58,258 nucleotides of DNA from Methanobacterium sp. (GCA_039666455.1 JAVSLW010000028.1:1-58258); one strand, 5' to 3'; shown: positions 15,372 to 23,224, counted from the stretch's first letter. Numbers and translations are program-made. The notes: generated from the sequence alone by a model not told the origin.

Positions 15372-15387
15372 ATGGTATAAATACCAT
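15372..15387. promoter_or_regulatory. Operator palindrome at TA promoter
   Basis: ATGGTAT-AA-ATACCAT, a 16-bp palindrome, lies just upstream of the TATA-like TTTATATATA of the 15336 operon. Such sites are commonly used for TA autorepression. The adjoining 386 bp (15388-15773) hold no gene. A 40-bp stretch there (15489-15528) recurs with two mismatches at 24841-24880, where a MITE end abuts it. Confidence 0.6.
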
Positions 15388-15773
15388 CACATAATGACTG
15401 TAAAAACAAACTACTACTAAGAACTCCTTTGCAAAGAAGCTTACTTTTAATCTTTAAAGTGAAATTCTTTTTCATTTCTATCATTCTCTATATTTCTGAT
15501 TTTAGATTACTTAATTATATCTAATTCTATAAATTATGACTATACAATTAGTTTATTGTCCTAATGTTACAGGAAAACAAATTTTTAAAGTGTTTTTCAC
15601 TAAATAAACTTAATCAGCGTTTATTGATGCAAAAAAATACTGATAGGAGCATAATCAAAAATTAGGCATTTATAACTTGAAATATTAAGCAGATGGATAG
15701 AAAATCCAATACTATTTCCAGAAAATATCAAAAAACAATAAGCCTATTAACATGATAAACAAAAAAAAATCAC

Positions 15774-16223
15774 ATGAACCTTAGAATCATCACCGGATTC
15801 ATACTTATCCTCATTTTAACCATTTTATGCATCAATTACAATGCCAATTATGAATCCCACCTTGAATATCCTTCAACCGGCGCTATTTTAGCGGAATATC
15901 CCGAAAATTCCACAGTATATGTTTCTGGAGAAGTAACCAGCCTAAACAATGATGGATTTGAGCTTCAGGATAATTATAACGGCAAAAAAGTAAGATACAT
16001 AATTGAAACATCTAAAAAAGCTGGAATCGGCGATAATGTACAGGTGGTTGGAATACTCGGCCCTTCTTTTAACGTTAAAAGCACTGAAATTATTGTAATG
16101 AAGAAGTGGAGCTATGAATTCGTTCTTTTAAGGTCAGCTCTGGCCCTGGTTTTCCTGATTTTTATCTTCTTCAGCTACTGGAAATTTGACTTTAAAATAT
16201 TTGAATTTATGAGGAAAAAATAA
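15774..16223 (+). CDS. Membrane protein with external OB-fold-like domain, copy 1
   Basis: 149 residues: an N-terminal membrane segment (about 3-21), an extracytoplasmic beta-rich domain (VYVSGEVTSLNNDGFELQD ... VQVVGILGPSF) resembling a short OB fold, and a C-terminal membrane helix (LALVFLIFIFFSYW) with a basic tail. Function unknown. Three related copies, two of them fragments, occur at 18008, 20936 and 25952. In the intact arrangement (25952) the next gene is a membrane hydrolase; here that gene is missing and a chimeric antitoxin follows. Confidence 0.75.
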   Translation: MNLRIITGFILILILTILCINYNANYESHLEYPSTGAILAEYPENSTVYVSGEVTSLNNDGFELQDNYNGKKVRYIIETSKKAGIGDNVQVVGILGPSFNVKSTEIIVMKKWSYEFVLLRSALALVFLIFIFFSYWKFDFKIFEFMRKK

Positions 16224-16268
16224 AATCAAAAAGTTAATCGTGAGGATAGAAAAGCTGAGAGGATAGTT

Positions 16269-16526
16269 ATGAAAACAGTATTGAGTAAACTGGAAGAAAT
16301 ATTGGTAGGTACAATGAAGGTTGATGAAGTAACACATAACCAGTTAAAAAACATATCTCAGCGTAAGAAGATGCCTTTGGAAGATATAGTTAAAGATGCT
16401 ATAACAGAGTATATCAAGAAATATGAAAAAGAAGTAGAGGTAGAGAAGGATGCTATATTCGAACTCATAGGCAGCTTTGAAACCAAAGAGGGCGATTGGA
16501 GCGAAAGAGACGATTGGAGAGAGTGA
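16269..16526 (+). CDS. Chimeric VapB-like antitoxin
   Basis: 85 residues. The first 15 (MKTVLSKLEEILVGT) and about 50 bp of upstream DNA are the same as the start of the UPF0175 antitoxin at 19801. From residue 16 (MKVDEVTHNQLKNIS) it is a ribbon-helix-helix antitoxin with an acidic toxin-binding tail (DWSERDDWRE). The junction falls exactly at what looks like the original start codon (16314). The following PIN toxin gene is broken, so only the antitoxin seems usable. Confidence 0.7.
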   Translation: MKTVLSKLEEILVGTMKVDEVTHNQLKNISQRKKMPLEDIVKDAITEYIKKYEKEVEVEKDAIFELIGSFETKEGDWSERDDWRE

Positions 16527-16756
16527 ATGGAATATATCGATACAGGTGCTCTCATGCCTTAAGCGACAAGAAGAATAAGAATCACAAAAGAGCAGTGTTA
16601 TATTTCAAAACAGCAGTTAAAAGAGGAGTAATATTTCTCCTTGGAAAGCATGTGCTGGTCGAATATATTGATGGCGTTGCTAAATGTGCATTTCAAATAA
16701 CAGGAATATTTCAAACCTATTTATCAGACAGCCTCTTAAAAGATAGAAATCATTAA
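16527..16756 (+). pseudogene. VapC-like PIN toxin, frameshifted and truncated
   Basis: ATG at 16527, one base after the antitoxin stop. It opens MEYIDTGALMP and stops. The continuation ALSDKKNKNHKRAVLYFK is in another frame, so a frameshift lies near 16555. PIN similarity (D in YIDTGAL, VEYIDGVAK) runs to about 16690 and then ends. A nonfunctional PIN RNase. Confidence 0.75.
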
Positions 16757-16837
16757 TTATGATTCATCTCAAATGAATTTTTAACACCATTTTTAGCATT
16801 CATATTTATTACCTTTATTGTTATCATCATCATTTAC

Positions 16838-17203
16838 TTATAATAAGTTAAAATCCATTATAGCTTTCAAAATTGCTCCAAAAATTATTGAATATGTTAC
16901 ATTAACCATATTCCCTGCCAAGTAATATAGAGAATTCTTTTTAATGTCTTCTTTCCTTATTATTGTTTTTGCAGCAAAAATTATTGCCAGTGCTGTGTAA
17001 GCATTTAACAAAATTAGCGTTATTATCAATATATTTTCACATTTGCCAATTATAAAGCCAGTATCCCACTGTTTATCTTCTGCAATTCCTTTTTTATCCT
17101 TTTTAGACGCTTTTGATAGAGCAAATCTTACAACAAAGCCGCTGGTTAAAACCAGAATTATATAACCCGCCACAACTATGATGACTTTAGTAATGTCGTC
17201 CAT
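16838..17203 (-). CDS. Integral membrane partner of SatD-like protein
   Basis: 121 residues with about three membrane segments (residues 5-28, 56-80 and 95-116) separated by a lysine-rich cytoplasmic loop (KASKKDKKG). It overlaps the satD-like gene by 17 bp and is surely cotranscribed. SatD proteins in bacteria are often paired with a small membrane protein, commonly DUF3307; this one is similar in position and size, but I cannot confirm the family. It probably anchors or senses for SatD. Confidence 0.65.
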   Translation of the reverse strand: MDDITKVIIVVAGYIILVLTSGFVVRFALSKASKKDKKGIAEDKQWDTGFIIGKCENILIITLILLNAYTALAIIFAAKTIIRKEDIKKNSLYYLAGNMVNVTYSIIFGAILKAIMDFNLL

Positions 17204-17846
17204 CTATGTCCTCCGATATAATTTTTAGAATTTCGTCTAGATCATTCTCTATTTTTCTTAATTCCTTCCAATTTGATGATTTTATGTGATACGAGACTGC
17301 TTGCTGTGTTAATCCCAATTTTTTAGCTACAGCTTTTTGATCTTCTTTTTTTTCATATTCTTTTATTATCCTTGTTTTCTTTAAAGACCAGTTTTTCTTT
17401 AATAAATATATTAAGTTTATATTATTGGTTATTAATTTATCTATTACGATGCTTCCCCTATCCATTTTAAAAATTAAAGTTTCTCCCTTTAGCAAGTGCA
17501 TTAAATCCGATGCTCTATGGAAAGCGGGCCCATCCATCTGAGAGACTTTTTTAGTAGATAATCCAGTGTCTACATGTCCTTTTACTAAAACAAATCGCAT
17601 AGAATAAGGGTATAATCTATTTAGTATTAAACTTATAATTTTATATAAGTTGTTTATTTTTTCCAGTAAGCATCCAATTTCATCCAAACCTTTTATTATC
17701 TCAAATTTTGCGTACATATCCTCTTTATAGAGTTCATTTAATTCAAAACACGTGTTTATTAATTTTTTTTGAAATTCTTCCCTGTTTTTTATTTTTTTTG
17801 ATGAAATTACATCTCCCAATAATACATAGAACTCATCATTTTTCAT
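17187..17846 (-). CDS. SatD-family protein with C-terminal HTH
   Basis: 219 residues. The N-terminus YVLLGDVISSKKIKNREEFQ and the middle RFVLVKGHVDTGLSTK with GPAFHRASDLM match the SatD family (PF16264), which has a nucleotidyl-cyclase-like core of unknown activity. Residues 170-200 (KAVAKKLGLTQQAVSYHIK) are a helix-turn-helix. It heads an operon with a membrane protein. TTTATATATC upstream is a good TATA box, preceded by three evenly spaced palindromes that the HTH may bind. Signalling or defence roles are possible but unproven. Confidence 0.75.
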   Translation of the reverse strand: MKNDEFYVLLGDVISSKKIKNREEFQKKLINTCFELNELYKEDMYAKFEIIKGLDEIGCLLEKINNLYKIISLILNRLYPYSMRFVLVKGHVDTGLSTKKVSQMDGPAFHRASDLMHLLKGETLIFKMDRGSIVIDKLITNNINLIYLLKKNWSLKKTRIIKEYEKKEDQKAVAKKLGLTQQAVSYHIKSSNWKELRKIENDLDEILKIISEDIDGRHY

Positions 17847-17876
17847 AAAGAATTATCTGTAACTTAAGATATATAA

Positions 17877-17949
17877 ACAAAATTATTTTTTGTATCATTA
17901 ATTTACAAATTTATTATTTGTATTTGATAAAAACAAAATTATTTTTTGT
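17877..17949. promoter_or_regulatory. Three 17-bp palindromic operators at 28-bp spacing
   Basis: ACAAAATTATTTTTTGT (17877-17893), ACAAATTTATTATTTGT (17905-17921) and again ACAAAATTATTTTTTGT (17933-17949). Starts are exactly 28 bp apart. The first directly abuts the TATA box (minus strand TTTATATATC, about 17866-17876) of the satD-like operon. Cooperative binding by the SatD HTH is a natural guess. Confidence 0.75.
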
Positions 17950-18007
17950 AAAATTCGATAATTATCAGATATTCTGTTTCAAGTCCATTTTCACGCTATT
18001 TATAATT

Positions 18008-18398
18008 TACATCATTTTAACCATTTTATGCATCAATTACAACACTAATTATGAATCCCACCTGAAATATCCTTCAACCAGTACTATTTTAGCGGAATAT
18101 CCAGAAGGATCCACAGTATACGTTTCTGAAGAAGTAACCAGCCTAAACAATGATGGATTTGAGCTTCAAGATGACTATAACGGCAAAAAAGTAAGATACA
18201 AAATTGAAACATCTAAAAAAGCTTCTATTGGCGATATTGCACAGGTGATTGGAATACTCGGCCCTTCTTTTAACGTTAAAAGCACTGAGATTATTGTAAT
18301 GAAGAAAGGAGCTATGAATTTGTTCTTTTAAGGTCAGCTCTGGCCCTGGTTTTTCTGATTTTTATCTTCTTCAGCTACTGGAAATTTGATTTCAAAAC
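18008..18398 (+). pseudogene. OB-fold membrane gene, copy 2, broken at both ends
   Basis: From TILCINYNTNYESHL to the C-terminal helix it matches copy 1 closely at DNA level. The signal/TM start is replaced by foreign sequence and lacks the conserved promoter. A deletion near 18305 shifts the frame before KWSYEF. At 18398 it runs directly into the interior of a transposase gene. A recombination relic. Confidence 0.8.
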
Positions 18399-18974
18399 AA
18401 TGAAACACCTCGAAATGTGAATCAGGCTTTGAATTTGCTTGCTGATAATCATTTTGAGTATGTTAAGTCAGCATGTCCAAATTGTGAGTCAAGAAATGTG
18501 ACTCGGCAGGGATATCAAGAGAGAAACCCTATTTTAGGTGAATTCGGCTCTCAAAGGATTTATATGCAAAACTTACAAAAACTTCGTTTTTGTGCATTCG
18601 AAATCGAAAACCTCAAACACTACGTGTTTTGGGCCGCCGAAAACCGTAGGTTTTCGAGGCCGTCAAAAAATCGAAGATTTTTGAAAGCCGTCGGAAATCG
18701 TAGCCCACGAACACGGAGTGTTCGGGGCTCCAAAATTCTCCGAATTTTGTGGGATTTCCGGGCATTCGAAATCAAAGATTTCGAAAGACTCACACAATAC
18801 ACTCAAAACCCAAACGTGCCACGAACAATTAGCTGCAATGAAAACTACTACAGACAAACACTACCAGATGAATTAAAAAGAAAATTCAAAACTCCAAACG
18901 GAATAACCAACTATCTACAAAAACAAATGAAAAACTGGACAGGAAAACACATAAAAAATACCAACTCCCAATAA
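18399..18974 (+). pseudogene. Transposase remnant with centre replaced by hairpin array E
   Basis: The 5' part (NVNQALNLLADNHFEYVKSA to RIYMQ, with zinc-ribbon CPNC) and the 3' part (RLTQYTQNPNVPRT to NTNSQ) match the transposase at 56626-57936. About 0.9 kb between them is absent, and in its place is a 211-bp array of hairpins that remains an open frame. The 5' end is also lost, fused to the OB-fold gene relic. The IS right terminal repeat remains downstream. Confidence 0.85.
18575..18785. repeat. Short-hairpin array E in transposase remnant, nested
   Basis: Hairpins: ACAAAAAC-ttc (18575-18593), CAAACAC-tac (18614-18630), CGAAAACC-gta (18638-18656), AAAAATC-gaa (18666-18682), CGAACAC-gga (18708-18724), CAAAATTC-tcc (18731-18749) and TTCGAAATC-aaa (18765-18785), each closed by its complement. 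CGGAAATC (18692-18699) and GATTTCCG (18753-18760) bracket two of them, and AGCC/GGCT form an intermediate pair. Linker AAAGCCGT (18684-18691) is the complement of ACGGCTTT. Confidence 0.9.
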
Positions 18975-18986
18975 CTTTACAGTCCC
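18967..18986. mobile_element. Right terminal repeat of a degenerate ISM1-like IS
   Basis: CCCAATAACTTTACAGTCCC matches the right end of the IS at 56492-57948. From here the next about 223 bp (to 19209) are nearly identical to 25019-25241, which follows the end of a MITE with the same terminal repeat. So the element end marks one side of a segmental duplication. Confidence 0.75.
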
Positions 18987-19072
18987 CTTAAATCTAAAAA
19001 TTTTAATAGAATTAAATCAATAGGATATGTATAAAAGTTTTTCTATGAAGTCGTATGAAAGGAGAGAAAAAA

Positions 19073-19351
19073 ATGGATGTGATTGCTGAAGTAAGTAAAA
19101 TTATAAACATCCCTAAAAAGGAGATTATAACCAAGGGAATGCTTGCTTTCATAGAAAAAGAAATTAGACTGGCAGAGTTAGACCTTGCAGATATCAGGGA
19201 GAGATATGACGTAACTACCAAAGAAGAGCTTTATAATAGAATAAAAGCCAGGGAAATAGAGAGCCATCCTGCATGGGAAGATTATATCACCTGGAAAAAC
19301 AAGGAAGAATACATTAAGGATCTTAAAGATAAACTAAAGGTTATCCGGTGA
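19073..19351 (+). CDS. Antitoxin of a TumE-like toxin pair
   Basis: 92 residues from the ATG at 19073, which has GGAG eight or so bases upstream. The N-terminus (MDVIAEVSKIINIPKKEII) and helical middle (IEKEIRLAELDLADIRERYD) are typical of antitoxins paired with DUF6516/TumE toxins. The toxin gene starts five bases after the stop. The first 46 codons and their promoter are duplicated at 25105, where they lead into a RelB-like gene instead. Confidence 0.7.
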   Translation: MDVIAEVSKIINIPKKEIITKGMLAFIEKEIRLAELDLADIRERYDVTTKEELYNRIKAREIESHPAWEDYITWKNKEEYIKDLKDKLKVIR

Positions 19352-19355
19352 TTCA

Positions 19356-19733
19356 TTGTACCAGTTATACTTGAAACTCGGTTCCATCGCCAAAGATGAA
19401 TTCAGTGATATCGTGGCTTCAACCCGATTTATTGGTGGGAAGACCTCATTACCTAATAAATTAAGGATTTATTTCTTTGATGACAGCTTTTTAGATGTCT
19501 GGCTTTCCCGTGATGGTGATTATTCATATCATTGGGAACATAGAGCTCAAAGAGGCCTGTTACACCGATGGGATAATGCGCCTGATCACTTTGAATTAAA
19601 CACGTTCCCTGAGCATTTCCATGATGGCTCTGATAAAAATGTTAAAGAAAGCACTTTAAATCATGATCCCAAAAAAGCCATTAGATACGTGCTTAATTTT
19701 ATCAAAAATAAATTGAAAACCTTTGAAAGTTGA
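19356..19733 (+). CDS. TumE-like (DUF6516) toxin
   Basis: 125 residues. The motif series LRIYFFDDSFLDVWLS, YSYHWEHR and DNAPDHFELNTFPEHFHDG matches DUF6516/TumE-type toxins, small proteins paired with short antitoxins. The cluster of His residues suggests an active or metal site, but the mechanism is not established here. The TTG at 19356, five bases after the antitoxin stop, is the best available start; no ATG exists upstream in frame. The gene is intact. Confidence 0.7.
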   Translation: MYQLYLKLGSIAKDEFSDIVASTRFIGGKTSLPNKLRIYFFDDSFLDVWLSRDGDYSYHWEHRAQRGLLHRWDNAPDHFELNTFPEHFHDGSDKNVKESTLNHDPKKAIRYVLNFIKNKLKTFES

Positions 19734-19800
19734 TAAGATCATTTAATTCAAGAATAATTTTGTGATGACATAATCTAATAGAAAAGCTGAGGGGATAGTT

Positions 19801-20109
19801 ATGAAAACGGTATTGAGTAAACTGGAAGAAATATTGGTAGGTACAGGGAAATACACCAGTAAGAAGGAGTTTATAGAAGATGCTTTGCGTGCGCTCCTCA
19901 GGGCAAAGCCAGAGTTGAAAAGAGATGTAGCAATAGAACTGTATAAAAAGGGAGAAGTATCTCTGTCCAGAGCTGCTGAGATCTGTGGACTGAATATAGA
20001 AGATTTTAAGGAGGTGTTGAAAGAGAGGGGCATTAAAATTTCAGTTCCAAGTATTCCCATCAAAGAAGTTGACGAAGAGGTAAAGAGAATATTAGAGACG
20101 GTCCGATGA
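19801..20109 (+). CDS. UPF0175-family antitoxin
   Basis: 102 residues: a ribbon-helix-helix-like N-terminus (TGKYTSKKEFIEDALRALL) followed by a UPF0175 helix-turn-helix (ELYKKGEVSLSRAAEICGL). UPF0175 antitoxins are regularly found upstream of DUF3368/PIN proteins, and here a PIN gene overlaps its stop by four bases. The start region is repeated at 16269. The antitoxin is intact although its toxin is frameshifted. Confidence 0.8.
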   Translation: MKTVLSKLEEILVGTGKYTSKKEFIEDALRALLRAKPELKRDVAIELYKKGEVSLSRAAEICGLNIEDFKEVLKERGIKISVPSIPIKEVDEEVKRILETVR

Positions 20110-20607
20110 TTGTTTTTGATACTGATATTTTGAGCATGTTTGCAAAGAATAGATGCAGTTGATTTACTGAAGCATCTTTTTGATGATAGAGCAGTAATGA
20201 CACCTAAGATAAGGGATGAAATTTCTGTGCCTCTAGAATATGGATATACGTCTCCATTAAAAGTGATTTCAACAATAAGAACTGTACCTTTAAGCAAGCA
20301 AGCATTAGAAGAATATGAAAGACTTCAAGGAAATCTAAGCTTAGGAAAAGGAGAACTGGAAGCAATCGCTTATTGTAAGACATATAAATGTACATTTGCA
20401 ACCAATGACATAAAAGCAAGGGGATTTGCAAAGCGTGAAGGGGTTTCTGTTATCTCTTTACAGGCGATTTTGAAAACTCTCTGGAAAAAGAAGATAAAGA
20501 GCAAGGAAGAAGTCAAGCAAATACTTGAAAGAATTAAAGATGCAGATAATCTGGCGGTAAGCAGAGACGTTGAAATGGAAATATTTAGGGATGAAGGATC
20601 AATCTGA
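20106..20607 (+). pseudogene. DUF3368-like PIN toxin with a frameshift
   Basis: ATG at 20106 gives MIVFDTDILSMFAK, the usual PIN start with its first catalytic Asp, then stops at about 20160. The rest (IDAVDLLKHLF to the C-terminus, with GKGELEAIAYC and FATNDIKARGFA acidic motifs) continues in another frame to 20607. A single-base change near 20142 explains it. No slippery sequence suggests programmed shifting. Otherwise complete, so inactivation may be recent. Confidence 0.8.
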
Positions 20608-20641
20608 AAATCTCAATATTCTCAGGAGGTGAAAGGAACAC

Positions 20642-20827
20642 ATGAACATTCAAGAAATTGAGAAGAAATTAATCGAACTGGATAAAAATCTACATTCGAT
20701 ACTGGAAATGGTGAGAGAAGCGAAGAAGTCTGAAGAGGATGTTGTAGAATCTGTTGCCGGAGTGTGGGGATACGATGTGGATAGTGTGAAGTTCGTGAGA
20801 GAATTGAGGAGAACAGAGCAGGTATGA
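20642..20827 (+). CDS. VapB-like antitoxin
   Basis: 61 residues: a coiled-coil start (MNIQEIEKKLIELDKNLHSI) and a toxin-wrapping tail with WGYDVDSVKFVRELRR. GGAGGTGAAAGG lies upstream. The stop overlaps the ATG of a VapC gene (ATGA), the usual vapBC layout. The toxin is truncated, so this antitoxin is orphaned. Confidence 0.7.
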   Translation: MNIQEIEKKLIELDKNLHSILEMVREAKKSEEDVVESVAGVWGYDVDSVKFVRELRRTEQV

Positions 20828-20932
20828 AACTTTTCATAGACACCTCGATCTTTGTGGATGCTTTGAGGACTAAGTAATTTGAGTCATCTAAATCTCTATT
20901 CAAGAGTTTACAGGAAGGGGATAAAGGTTTCA
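20824..20932 (+). pseudogene. VapC toxin, internal stop and truncation
   Basis: Begins MKLFIDTSIFVDALRTK, with the first PIN Asp residue, then an in-frame TAA. The same frame continues FESSKSLFKSLQEGDKGFT, as in complete VapC proteins, then stops. At about 20936 the DNA switches to the 3' part of the OB-fold membrane gene. Confidence 0.8.
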
Positions 20933-20935
20933 CTT

Positions 20936-21085
20936 AATAAAAGCTCTGAAATTATTGTAATGAAGAAATGGAGCTATGAATTCATTCTTTTAAGGTCAGC
21001 TCTGGCCCTGGTTTTCCTGATTTTTATCTTCTTCAGCTACTGGAAATTTGACTTCAAAATATCTGAATTTACAAGGAGACGGTAA
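20936..21085 (+). pseudogene. OB-fold membrane gene, copy 3, 3' fragment
   Basis: Matches the last third of copies 1 and 4 (STEIIVMKKWSYEF and the C-terminal membrane helix). It joins the truncated vapC at about 20936 and ends two bases before the hydrolase start. Only the C-terminal helix could be made, as a fusion. Confidence 0.85.
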
Positions 21086-21086
21086 G

Positions 21087-21572
21087 ATGCCAGACTGGAT
21101 AACTCATGTTTTGGTTGCTTGGACTATTTGCACAGTTTTAAGCTTTAAATCTAAACAGTTTAATCCAGCAAATACAGCTATCTGCATGGTGGGAGCGTTA
21201 ATTCCAGATGTCTATAAAATAGTGATACCACTTGAATATTTGGGTGTATATGCCTGGAACTTTATTCTGCCGTTCCACATGCCTGTAGGATCTTTTATAA
21301 TTGCTACAATATTTTCATTATTCTTTAAGGAGCAGAAAACAGTGCTGTTGTTTCTTTTATTAGGGGTTTTAACTCATTACATGCTGGATTTGCTTCTTAC
21401 GAATTTAAGTGAAGGTATATATTTGTTGTACCCGTTTTCGTGGAGTAGCTGGCAGTTCGATGTTATACCTGTTGATGATCTGAAAATTACTGTAATATCA
21501 ATAGCTCTTGCTGTAGTGGTTTATTTTGTTTCATTTTGGAGGAAAAGAATTATTTTGAGTAATAAAACTTAA
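21087..21572 (+). CDS. YdjM-like membrane-bound metal-dependent hydrolase, copy 1
   Basis: 161 residues with about four membrane segments. It opens MPDWITHVLVAWT, with the conserved His, and has IPDVYKI, FHMPVGS and LTHYMLDLLL with further His/Asp residues of the YdjM/DUF457 family. The substrate is unknown. AAGGAGACGG precedes the ATG at 21087. It stands after the fragment of the OB-fold gene; the same pair is intact at 25952-26892, about 85-90% similar. Confidence 0.8.
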   Translation: MPDWITHVLVAWTICTVLSFKSKQFNPANTAICMVGALIPDVYKIVIPLEYLGVYAWNFILPFHMPVGSFIIATIFSLFFKEQKTVLLFLLLGVLTHYMLDLLLTNLSEGIYLLYPFSWSSWQFDVIPVDDLKITVISIALAVVVYFVSFWRKRIILSNKT

Positions 21573-21643
21573 ATCACTTTAAAAAATATATCTAAATATT
21601 TAAAACATCTCAAACACAGGAAATACATACTATTTAGTATTCA

Positions 21644-21726
21644 GTTAAAAAAATATGGTCACACTAATGTCATCGTGGTGACAAAAAAATCTGAATTTTA
21701 CCTGAAAATGTCACCAGAGTGACAAA
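21644..21726. repeat. 83-bp direct repeat, left copy, with palindromes
   Basis: Nearly identical to 22877-22959. It contains GTCATCGTGGTGAC, then a small AAAAT-ctga-ATTTT hairpin, then GTCACCAGAGTGAC. It begins with the last codons of a nucleotidyltransferase gene (SVKKIWSH and stop in the right copy). The remaining sequence from 21573 to 21957 has no gene. Confidence 0.85.
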
Positions 21727-21957
21727 TTTAACTTTGCTACATATTATAGAATAGTTAATATTCTTTAAAATTACAATTTAACTTGATAATGAAAAATAGA
21801 ATAAATTCAACTTTTAAACTTCCCTCTTTTAGTTGTAAATCTGATTGCAAATCTTTCACCTGGTAACTTTTTTATACAATTGAATACAATTTTTATTCGG
21901 TCAATAAACTTTGAATATATTAATAGAGATCTTAAAATAGAATTAATAGATGATTAA

Positions 21958-22320
21958 ATGAATGAAGAAGGACATAAGAAAAAAGCAGAAGAAATCGAAT
22001 CAGCCTTAAATGAATTACTTCCAGATCCTGAAGGTAAATATGTGGTTGCTATAACTGAATTAACTTATGGAATCTTACAGCACTTAATCGCATATAACAT
22101 GGAAACTAAATATGGGAGACATTTAGATACACACGTTGGCTTACCAAGAGAACTTCGTAAAGCCCAAGAAACTGAGATAGCAGAAATTTTCGAAACTCTG
22201 GACTCTTTAAGGGTTGGCAGATGGTACGGTTCTAAAGGAAACGGAGATGTTGTTAAGAAATGCCTGGAACTTATCGCAAAAGTCAAAGAATGGGAAAAGT
22301 ATGATAGAAGAGGAATTTAA
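21958..22320 (+). CDS. HEPN-domain protein of a HEPN/MNT pair
   Basis: 120 residues, all-helical: KKKAEEIESALNELL, YGILQHLIAYNMETKYG, VKKCLELIAKVKEWEKYD. The sequence lacks a clear canonical R-x4-6-H motif, so RNase activity is doubtful. It overlaps the following nucleotidyltransferase by 20 bp, the typical linked arrangement. It may be a HEPN toxin or adapter variant. The cassette lies between two 83-bp direct repeats. Confidence 0.7.
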   Translation: MNEEGHKKKAEEIESALNELLPDPEGKYVVAITELTYGILQHLIAYNMETKYGRHLDTHVGLPRELRKAQETEIAEIFETLDSLRVGRWYGSKGNGDVVKKCLELIAKVKEWEKYDRRGI

Positions 22321-22900
22321 ATTACCGCTTATGGACTTAATTGAAAAAGCTGGTGAAATACCTAATTTGATTGCTATTATATTATTTGGTTCTGTAGTTA
22401 CAGGTGGTGTCTCTAAAAAGAGCGATATAGACCTGCTACTTGTTTTCGATACAGACCATAATCCTGAAATAGGGAAAGAATCAGAAATAGCCCATAAAAT
22501 AGCTACAGAAATTTCTATTAAACACGATTTAAGACATCCTTTCTCCCTTATATTTGTCAATAAGAGACATATGGAGGAGATAGAGCCTGATTTTCTCTGG
22601 AATGTGGCTAAAGAAGGAATTTTGATCTGGAGTCGACCGGTGGATATTTTAATGGGAGAAAATCATCCTTCTTTAGAGCCTATGATACTTATCAAATATT
22701 CCACTAAAAATTTAGCCGAAAAAGAAAAAAGAAAATTGTTAAGGAGTCTTTATTCATCCAAAAAAAAGCTAATAAATAAAGAAAAGGAAAGATTAGGGCA
22801 AGGAATTATTTTAACCACTGCAAAAAAATTTGATAAACTTAAAGACCTTCTGGACTCATTTAACACGAACTATTCTGTTAAAAAAATATGGTCACACTAA
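22301..22900 (+). CDS. MNT-type nucleotidyltransferase
   Basis: About 199 residues from the ATG at 22301. The minimal nucleotidyltransferase signature is present: LFGSVVTGGVSKKSDIDLLL (G-S-x-D-x-D). A C-terminal extension (EKEKRKLLRSLYSSKKKL) is basic and helical. In HEPN/MNT systems the transferase modifies and silences the HEPN toxin with AMP. Its last codons lie within the direct repeat at 22877, so the repeat may be a trace of a second copy of this gene. Confidence 0.8.
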   Translation: MIEEEFKLPLMDLIEKAGEIPNLIAIILFGSVVTGGVSKKSDIDLLLVFDTDHNPEIGKESEIAHKIATEISIKHDLRHPFSLIFVNKRHMEEIEPDFLWNVAKEGILIWSRPVDILMGENHPSLEPMILIKYSTKNLAEKEKRKLLRSLYSSKKKLINKEKERLGQGIILTTAKKFDKLKDLLDSFNTNYSVKKIWSH

Positions 22901-22959
22901 TGTCACCATGGTGACAAAAAAATCTGAATTTTACCTGAAAATGTCATCGTGGTGACAAA
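22877..22959. repeat. 83-bp direct repeat, right copy, with palindromes
   Basis: Contains the perfect palindrome GTCACCATGGTGAC, the AAAAT-ctga-ATTTT hairpin and GTCATCGTGGTGAC. The order of the two palindrome variants differs from the left copy at 21644. Together they bracket the HEPN/MNT cassette with an offset of 1233 bp. Confidence 0.85.
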
Positions 22960-23012
22960 AAAAATCTGAATTGCAGTACGTATTTGGAATATTTAAATTT
23001 GAAGGTGAAAGA

Positions 23013-23171
23013 ATGAATAGAATCACAGATAAAGCTGTTAAAAAATAGATAGATAGTTTTCTGGAGATGGTTAATAAAGAAATATTCGCCTGAAAAAATC
23101 TTGATATTTGGAAGCAGAGCCAGAGGAGATTATCTGATTGACAGGGATGTGGATATGAAAATTTTTAAATA
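23013..23171 (+). pseudogene. MNT nucleotidyltransferase remnant
   Basis: MNRITDKAVKK and a stop, then after a frame change KYSPEKILIFGSRARGDYLI with DRDVD, the GSx10DxD signature. It stops at 23171 and has lost the rest of the domain. An inactive relic just before the intact mntA/hepT pair. Confidence 0.75.
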
Positions 23172-23224
23172 ATAAATCATAATTCTTATAAAATGAATAA
23201 ATATCTACTGTTAAGGTGCTCTAA

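Noticed and set aside
15489..15528. 40-bp repeat shared with 24841-24880 as a recombination site
   Set aside because: Only two copies with two mismatches and no clear symmetry or adjacent recombinase; more likely a by-product of the local duplications.
16496..16756. Independent 86-residue protein after the chimeric antitoxin
   Set aside because: Its content is the body of a PIN toxin in a shifted frame; the start lies inside the antitoxin gene.
17877..17949. Three repeats at constant 28-bp spacing, CRISPR-like
   Set aside because: Units are 17-bp palindromes with 11-bp gaps, only three copies, no cas genes; they fit operators.
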